Origin: JANPEZ01 sp031423155
Lineage (GTDB): Bacteria > Actinomycetota > UBA4738 > HRBIN12
Length of the DNA stretch: 18,855 bases
Direction: 5' to 3'
NCBI GenBank assembly: GCA_031423155.1
Contig: JANPEZ010000172.1
Coordinates: forward strand, 1-18,855
A model generated the notes under the pieces. It had not been told where the DNA came from. It saw only the letters and a program-made list of their open reading frames with translations, and did no database searches. The stretch's first letter is position 1. Every line of letters starts with the position of its first letter. Both the position numbers and the translations under genes were made by a program. Below are positions 14,316 to 18,855 of the stretch, piece after piece.

Positions 14316-15197
14316 TCACCAGCCGCGGTCTTGCAGGCGCGTCTCGAGTTTGTCGATCTCCAGGCCCGCCATCGGGTCCCCGATGCCGTGCGAGACCTTG
14401 GCCAGGACGTCGGGGTCTTGATAGTGCGTCGTCGCCTCGACGATCGCGCGGGCCATGGTCGCGGGGTCCGCCGACTTGAAGATGCCCGAACCGACGAACA
14501 CACCGTCGACGCCCAGCTGCATCATCAAGGCTGCGTCGGCCGGAGTCGCGATCCCGCCGGCCGAGAAGTTCACGACAGGAAGCTTGCCCGTCTCGGCGAC
14601 CATGCGAACCAGCTCGACGGGCGCGCCAAGGTCCTTGGCCTTCGCCACGTATTGCTCGGGGCGAAGGGTCGTGACCTCAGCGATGTCGCGCAGGATCTGG
14701 CGCTCGTGCCGGACCGCCTCGACCACGTTACCGGTGCCGGCCTCGCCCTTGGTACGGATCATCGCCGCGCCCTCGGCTATGCGGCGAAGAGCCTCGCCCA
14801 GGTTGCGCGCCCCGCAGACGAACGGGACGGTGAAAGCCCACTTGTCGATGTGGTACTCCTCGTCGGCGGGAGTCAGAACCTCGGACTCATCGATGTAGTC
14901 GACGTTGAGCGACTGAAGGATCTGGGCCTCGACGAAGTGGCCGATACGGGCTTTGGCCATGACGGGGATGGAGACCGTCTGCTGTATCTCCTGGACCTTG
15001 GTCGGGTCTGCCATGCGAGCGACGCCGCCGTCGCGGCGGATGTCGGAGGGAACGCGCTCGAGCGCCATGACCGCGCACGCGCCCGCGTCCTCGGCGATCT
15101 TGGCCTGCTCGGCGTTCGTGACGTCCATGATGACGCCACCTTTGAGCATCTCGGCCAGGCCCGACTTCACCCGGAACGTTCCGGTCTCGCGCTCCAC
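14316..15197 (-). CDS. pdxS: Pyridoxal 5'-phosphate synthase subunit PdxS
   Basis: PdxS condenses ribose 5-phosphate, glyceraldehyde 3-phosphate and PdxT-supplied ammonia into pyridoxal 5'-phosphate. The 293-residue TIM barrel is intact. D25 is in GGVIMDVTNAEQA, the catalytic lysine K82 is in IPVMAKARIGHF, and the second lysine K150 is in IRTKGEAGTGNVVEAVRH. VNFSAGGIATPADAALMMQL is the phosphate-binding loop. The GTG start has AGGAGG seven bases upstream. Its promoter lies in the 64-nt gap after the DUF3048 gene. Unlike in most genomes it is not directly followed by pdxT. Confidence 0.97.
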   Translation of the reverse strand: MERETGTFRVKSGLAEMLKGGVIMDVTNAEQAKIAEDAGACAVMALERVPSDIRRDGGVARMADPTKVQEIQQTVSIPVMAKARIGHFVEAQILQSLNVDYIDESEVLTPADEEYHIDKWAFTVPFVCGARNLGEALRRIAEGAAMIRTKGEAGTGNVVEAVRHERQILRDIAEVTTLRPEQYVAKAKDLGAPVELVRMVAETGKLPVVNFSAGGIATPADAALMMQLGVDGVFVGSGIFKSADPATMARAIVEATTHYQDPDVLAKVSHGIGDPMAGLEIDKLETRLQDRGW

Positions 15198-15230
15198 GGT
15201 TACCCCTCCTGCTGATGGACTTGTTTTCCC

Positions 15231-15259
15231 AGTGTACCGCCGGTGCGCGAGCGGCCGAA
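15231..15259 (-). promoter_or_regulatory. Candidate promoter of pdxS
   Basis: Minus-strand TTCGGC (15259-15254) and TACACT (15236-15231) are 17 bp apart. They end about 34 nt before the GTG of pdxS, leaving room for its AGGAGG site. The -10 box is good, the -35 moderate. Confidence 0.45.
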
Positions 15260-15261
15260 GG

Positions 15262-16317
15262 TCAGGAGGTCTCGACGCCGATCGTGCTGGGAAGCAGTTC
15301 GACCCACGTGTTCCCCGGCGCGAGAGAGATGACCACACCCGCCTTCGTCTGGAAGGTCGTCTGGTCATCCAGGCTCGCGCGCTGCCAACGGCCAACGATC
15401 ATGCGCCCGTTCCGGAACATCCACGCCTTCCCCGAACCCACGACGTCGACCTCGGGTGAGGGGTTGCCGGCCGGGTCGATGATGTCGCCCGCGACCACAT
15501 CGACCTGCTGAACCACCACGTTGACTGCGCTCACCCTCGAGCCGTCCTCCAAGGTATGCGCGAGCGCTCCGTGCGAGCGGAGCCACGCGCCGTCCCTCTT
15601 GCTCCAATCCCAATACACATCCGAGTAGGAGGAGAACGCCAAGTGCACCTGCGCTACCTTCTTCGACTTGCCGTCGTACTTGTCCGAATAGGTGAAGACC
15701 GGATCGGGCGCGCTCGCCGCGGACTTGGCAGCCTTCTTTCCCGCCGCCCACAGATCGGTGGTCGCCGTGTAGAGGTTGTGAGGCTCCACGCGGCTCGGAT
15801 CTCGCGTGTAGACGGACGGCTGGTTGGCGACGGACAGGTCGATCACCGGAGAGTGCTGGATCGCCTTGCGCACCTTGTTCGCTCCGCCCGAGTAGCCGAG
15901 CAGGGGCTTGCCGTACTGCATCAGGATCAGCGGGTCGGTCGTGCGCCCGCTACGGATGGGGCCGACGCGGTTGGCATCCCCGCACTGGAAGATGGTGATG
16001 AAGCGTGTGATACCGCCCTCCACCGGCTCTTCGTAGACGATGTCGGCTTTGTTCAAGCCCGATTGAGGGCGCGCCTCCGGCAGGTTCTCGATCTTGACGG
16101 CCAAGGCAGGGCGCGAAGGGATCTTGCCACCGGGTGCCACTTCCCCCGTCAGGGGGCAGATCGGAGGAGGCGGGGCCTGGCCGGTCACCTTCTGGAAGGC
16201 CTGCCTCACGACGGAGGGCGTGTGCCCGGTAAGGGCCATCGCGCCGACTCCGGCACCCAAGACGCCTACGGTCGCGAACAGGCCGACGGTGAGCTTTCCA
16301 CGAGATGTCAGGGACAA
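15262..16317 (-). CDS. Membrane-anchored DUF3048 (YerB-like) protein
   Basis: This 351-residue protein has one N-terminal hydrophobic segment (about 8-26) and a long extracytoplasmic part. Family marks are RPALAVKIENLPEARPQSGL, DIVYEEPVEGGITRF, GPIRSGRTTD and, near the end, RWQRASLDDQTTF. DUF3048 proteins resemble B. subtilis YerB; their function is unknown. There is no lipobox cysteine after the hydrophobic segment, so the protein is anchored as a membrane helix or secreted rather than lipidated. The start is TTG at 16317, with CCGGAGG eight bases upstream; a longer in-frame version from an upstream ATG would cross that site. It lies between htpX and pdxS, with its own probable promoter. Confidence 0.88.
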   Translation of the reverse strand: MSLTSRGKLTVGLFATVGVLGAGVGAMALTGHTPSVVRQAFQKVTGQAPPPPICPLTGEVAPGGKIPSRPALAVKIENLPEARPQSGLNKADIVYEEPVEGGITRFITIFQCGDANRVGPIRSGRTTDPLILMQYGKPLLGYSGGANKVRKAIQHSPVIDLSVANQPSVYTRDPSRVEPHNLYTATTDLWAAGKKAAKSAASAPDPVFTYSDKYDGKSKKVAQVHLAFSSYSDVYWDWSKRDGAWLRSHGALAHTLEDGSRVSAVNVVVQQVDVVAGDIIDPAGNPSPEVDVVGSGKAWMFRNGRMIVGRWQRASLDDQTTFQTKAGVVISLAPGNTWVELLPSTIGVETS

Positions 16318-16363
16318 GGGGAAGACCTCCGGAGTTGATCGATAGCGGGCGTATCGAGGGAAG

Positions 16364-16392
16364 AGGCTAACCGCGCCCGGGAGCCATCTCAA
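16364..16392 (-). promoter_or_regulatory. Candidate promoter of the DUF3048 gene
   Basis: Minus-strand TTGAGA (16392-16387) and TAGCCT (16369-16364) are 17 bp apart and 47 nt before the TTG start. The pair sits in the loop and arm of an inverted repeat (GCCCGGG 16375-16381 with CCCGGGC 16396-16402) that could instead be the htpX terminator. Confidence 0.35.
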
Positions 16393-16419
16393 CGACCCGG
16401 GCCCGATGTTCCCGGAACG

Positions 16420-17331
16420 TCACATCTCTTCCAGGCGGCGGATGCGCTCCTGGATCGGGGGGTGGGTCGAGAAGAGCTTCTCCATCGAGCCCTGGCGCTC
16501 GCCCTGGATGCGGGAAGGCTGCGACAGCCACAGATGGGCGGTCGCGTTGTTGGCCGATCGCATAGCCGTGGAACTGGCTCCGATCTTCTTGAGCGCGCTG
16601 ATCAGGCCCGGCGGATACCGCGTAAGCATCGCTCCCTGGGCATCGGCCAGGAACTCACGCTGACGCGAAACCGAGAACTTGATGATCTGGCCTGCGATCG
16701 GCGCGAGTATCAGCAGGAAGATGCCTACCGCGAACAGCACCAATCCGAGCGGCCCGCCTCCGCCGCTGTCCCTGCTGTCGCGCCTGCCCCCGATGCCGCC
16801 CCACAGCCACGCCCTCATGAAGAACTCCGAGATGAGAACTATCGCGCCGACCAAAGTCGCGACGATCGTTCCGACGAGGATGTCGCGGTCGACGACGTGA
16901 GACAGCTCGTGGCCGATGACACCCTCGAGTTCGACGCGGTCCATGACCTCGAGCAGACCTTGGGTGACCGCGATGGATGAATGCTCCGGGTTGCGGCCGG
17001 TGGCGAACGCGTTCGGGGCCTGTTCGGGAACTATGTAGACCCTCGGTTTGGGGATCCCGGCCGCGATCGCCAGACCCTCGACGATGTTGTGCAGCCGGGG
17101 TGCCTCCTCGGGTGAGACCTCGCGCGCGCGTGTCGAGGCGAGTACGAGCTTGTCCCCGTAGCGATAGGAGCCGATCGACATGGTGGCGGCTACGACCACA
17201 GCGATCACGAGGCCTGCTGGCCCGGCCTGATACAGCATCCCTATCGCGTATCCGACGGCGCCGAGCAGCAGGACGGCTCCCGCGATAAGCAGGACGGTGC
17301 GGCGACGGTTCTGAGCTATCTCTTCGTACAC
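16420..17331 (-). CDS. htpX: HtpX-family M48 membrane zinc metalloprotease
   Basis: HtpX degrades damaged or misassembled membrane proteins. The protein has 303 residues. Two membrane segments near the N-terminus (about 12-33 and 38-55) are followed by the zinc motif HELSH (H141, E142, H145). The third ligand E227 lies in SRQREFLADA. Two more membrane segments (about 155-172 and 195-217) lie between them. The C-terminus FSTHPPIQERIRRLEEM is typical of the family. A Gly/Asp/Arg-rich loop (178-194) separates the last two segments. The GTG start lies 4 nt after the lemA stop and has no good Shine-Dalgarno, so it is probably coupled to lemA. LemA-HtpX pairing is frequent in bacteria. Confidence 0.94.
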   Translation of the reverse strand: MYEEIAQNRRRTVLLIAGAVLLLGAVGYAIGMLYQAGPAGLVIAVVVAATMSIGSYRYGDKLVLASTRAREVSPEEAPRLHNIVEGLAIAAGIPKPRVYIVPEQAPNAFATGRNPEHSSIAVTQGLLEVMDRVELEGVIGHELSHVVDRDILVGTIVATLVGAIVLISEFFMRAWLWGGIGGRRDSRDSGGGGPLGLVLFAVGIFLLILAPIAGQIIKFSVSRQREFLADAQGAMLTRYPPGLISALKKIGASSTAMRSANNATAHLWLSQPSRIQGERQGSMEKLFSTHPPIQERIRRLEEM

Positions 17332-17335
17332 GGCG

Positions 17336-17887
17336 TCAGAAACCGACCTGGACGGGTCCGCCCACGGGGTCGTCGATCTCGAAGAACTTCCGCGGTGAGA
17401 AGCCGAAGGCGTTCGCTATCAGACTCGAGGGGAACGACTGGATCTTCGTGTTCAGGCGCATCACCTGATCGTTATAGAACTGGCGCGCATAGGCGATCTT
17501 GGATTCCGTGCCGGTCAGCTCCTCCTGAAGGGCCAGGAAGTTCTCGTTCGCCTTGAGGTCGGGGTAGTTCTCGGCGACGGCGAGCAGCTGGCGCAGTCCT
17601 GCCGTGATCATGTTCTCGGCCTGGGCCTGATCGTCCAGGTCCTGAGCGCTCATCGCCTGGGAGCGCATCTTCGCCACGTCTTCGAACAACTGCTTCTCGT
17701 GGGCGGCGTAGCTCTTGACGGTCTCGACCAGATTGGGGATCAGGTCGTATCGGCGGCGGAGCTGTACATCGATCTGCGACCAGCCGTTCTCGGAGCGGGT
17801 CCTGGCCGAGACGAGGCCGTTGAATATCAACACGCCGTATAGGAGCAGGGCCGCGAGGAGGCCGAGGACTATCCAGACAGGGGTCAC
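17336..17887 (-). CDS. lemA: LemA family protein
   Basis: LemA proteins are membrane-anchored helical bundles of uncertain role, often encoded beside HtpX or TPM-domain proteins. The 183 residues begin with a membrane segment (PVWIVLGLLAALLLYGVLIF) followed by NGLVSARTR. The signature WSQIDVQLRRRYDLIPNLVE, the LeuPro-Asn motif of the helical core and the C-terminal FPSSLIANAFGFSPRKFFE are present. The GTG at 17887 gives the usual N-terminus. An in-frame GTG at 17911 would add eight residues and overlap the pimA stop as GTGA, like other junctions here, so it remains a real alternative. Confidence 0.92.
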   Translation of the reverse strand: MTPVWIVLGLLAALLLYGVLIFNGLVSARTRSENGWSQIDVQLRRRYDLIPNLVETVKSYAAHEKQLFEDVAKMRSQAMSAQDLDDQAQAENMITAGLRQLLAVAENYPDLKANENFLALQEELTGTESKIAYARQFYNDQVMRLNTKIQSFPSSLIANAFGFSPRKFFEIDDPVGGPVQVGF

Positions 17888-17907
17888 GGCACCTATCGTA
17901 GCGGCGC

Positions 17908-18855
17908 TCACACCGAACGGGTCGCCCGCCCGTACAGGGCTTCGATCCGAGTGGCAACGACCTCCCAATCGAAGGAGCGGGCTCTCTCCCTTCCGGCCGT
18001 CGAAAGCCGGACCGCCAGCTCTGGATCGAGCAGGATCTCGCGCAGGGCGGAAGCGAGTGCGGTGGGCTCGCGCGGCGGGACCAGCAGGCCCTCGACACCG
18101 GCTCTGACGACTTCCCGGTAACCGGGGACATCGCTGCATACGACGGGGAGCCCGGCAGCCATCGCCTCGACGAGCACGATCCCGAAGCTCTCGCCACCGA
18201 CGGAGGACCCCGAGTACAGGTCGCACGCAGCGAAGTACTGAGGGATGTCGGCGTTGTCGATCTTGCCCAGGAGCAGAACCCGCCGGTGGAGCGCCTCGTC
18301 GAGCCGGCCCACCTCGGCGCGGTCGCGCCCCTCCCCCACTACGACGAGCCGCAGGTCCGAAAACTCATCCGCCAGCAGGGCGAACGCCCGCAGGGTCGTC
18401 GGGAATCCCTTCCTCTCGTCCAGTCTTCCGACGAACAGGAGCTTGCGACCCGCGCCCAGGTCCGCGGGCTCGGCCGACTCGAAGCGGGCGATGTCGGCTC
18501 CGTTCGGAACGATCTCGTACTCCCCGCCGATCCTGGATCGAACGAAATCGGCGGCCGCCTGGGAGACGGCCATCCTGACCGATATGCGTCCGGCCACGCG
18601 CCGAAGGATCGGGGCCGCCGCGTCGAAGAGCTTCGAACGATCGGCGCCCGAGTGGAACGTTGCGACGACAGGGACGGTCGAGCCCAAAACGGCGAGCATC
18701 GACGTGCTCGGGGTAAGGGGCTCGTGCGCATGGACGATGTCGGGTGCGAATGCCCGCAGCGCATCTCGGACGCGCGTGCGAGATCGCGGCGAGAAGCAGA
18801 TCGGCGCGTTGGAGGAGTTGTAGGGGACGTCAAGTGGCTTCCCGACCCCTATGAC
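17908..18855 (-). CDS. pimA: GT4 glycosyltransferase, probable phosphatidylinositol mannosyltransferase PimA (5' end beyond window)
   Basis: 315 residues are visible, lacking roughly the first 60. PimA transfers mannose from GDP-mannose to phosphatidylinositol at the inner face of the membrane, the first step of PIM/lipoarabinomannan synthesis. Motifs are PDIVHAHEPLTPS (position of the PimA catalytic histidine), VATFHSGADRS, IVPNGADIARF, FVGRLDERKGF (nucleotide-sugar phosphate contacts) and GGESFGIVLVEAMAAGLPVV, the E-x7-E motif of GT4 enzymes. The visible N-terminal part, with GKPLDVPYNSSNAP, closely recalls mycobacterial PimA, and the position upstream of pdxS agrees. Acceptor specificity is inferred. 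The truncation is the window edge. Confidence 0.88.
   Translation of the reverse strand, partial: VIGVGKPLDVPYNSSNAPICFSPRSRTRVRDALRAFAPDIVHAHEPLTPSTSMLAVLGSTVPVVATFHSGADRSKLFDAAAPILRRVAGRISVRMAVSQAAADFVRSRIGGEYEIVPNGADIARFESAEPADLGAGRKLLFVGRLDERKGFPTTLRAFALLADEFSDLRLVVVGEGRDRAEVGRLDEALHRRVLLLGKIDNADIPQYFAACDLYSGSSVGGESFGIVLVEAMAAGLPVVCSDVPGYREVVRAGVEGLLVPPREPTALASALREILLDPELAVRLSTAGRERARSFDWEVVATRIEALYGRATRSV

Noticed and set aside
16375..16402. GCCCGGG/CCCGGGC inverted repeat as the htpX terminator
   Set aside because: The stem is only 7 bp with a 14-nt loop and no T-tract, and it overlaps a plausible promoter, so I did not list it as a terminator.
16408..16421. GTTCCCGGAAC near the htpX stop as a second LexA site
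   Set aside because: The half-sites are in the opposite arrangement (GTTCC-GGAAC) and the spacing is wrong for the GAAC-N4-GTTC operator.
17908..18855. pimA as a truncated pseudogene
   Set aside because: The frame runs off the end of the window and all visible catalytic motifs are intact, so the missing N-terminus is simply outside.

Overview
The window is a dense, GC-rich stretch of core chromosome from an actinobacterium (Actinomycetota). Nearly every gene lies on the minus strand, GTG and TTG starts are common, and genes often join by 4-bp GTGA overlaps. In minus-strand order the genes are pimA (5' end cut by the window), lemA, htpX, a DUF3048 gene, pdxS, [plus-strand DUF222-HNH gene], pdxT, yebC, [secreted beta-propeller gene], ruvC, ruvA, ruvB, yajC, [HD phosphohydrolase], secD, secF, apt and rel (3' end cut by the window). 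The backbone pimA-pdxS-pdxT-yebC-ruvCAB-yajC-secDF-apt-rel is the arrangement known from mycobacteria and streptomycetes. A PimA-type mannosyltransferase and a DUF222-HNH (13E12-type) protein both support Actinomycetota. I cannot fix the class.

Right part (15.2-18.9 kb): envelope and stress genes (PimA, LemA, the HtpX membrane protease, an anchored DUF3048 protein). Middle (11.8-15.2 kb): pyridoxal-phosphate synthesis (PdxS/PdxT) and YebC. PdxS and PdxT are separated by an oppositely oriented HNH gene whose promoter carries a perfect GAAC-N4-GTTC LexA (SOS) operator between its -35 and -10 boxes. Next (9.1-11.7 kb): a large secreted BNR/Asp-box propeller gene with its own start signals and a strong hairpin terminator lies between yebC and ruvC. 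Left part (1-9 kb): Holliday-junction processing (RuvCAB), the SecDF-YajC export complex with an HD-domain gene embedded in it, adenine salvage (Apt) and the bifunctional (p)ppGpp enzyme Rel.

The most unusual observations are a cysteine-paired tandem repeat of about 180 residues inserted in the extracytoplasmic part of SecD, the LexA-operator/promoter architecture shared by the HNH gene and pdxT, and the HD phosphohydrolase coupled by overlapping start and stop codons to yajC and secD. I see no tRNA, rRNA, CRISPR array, integrase or transposase, and no gene-free stretch longer than about 110 bases.
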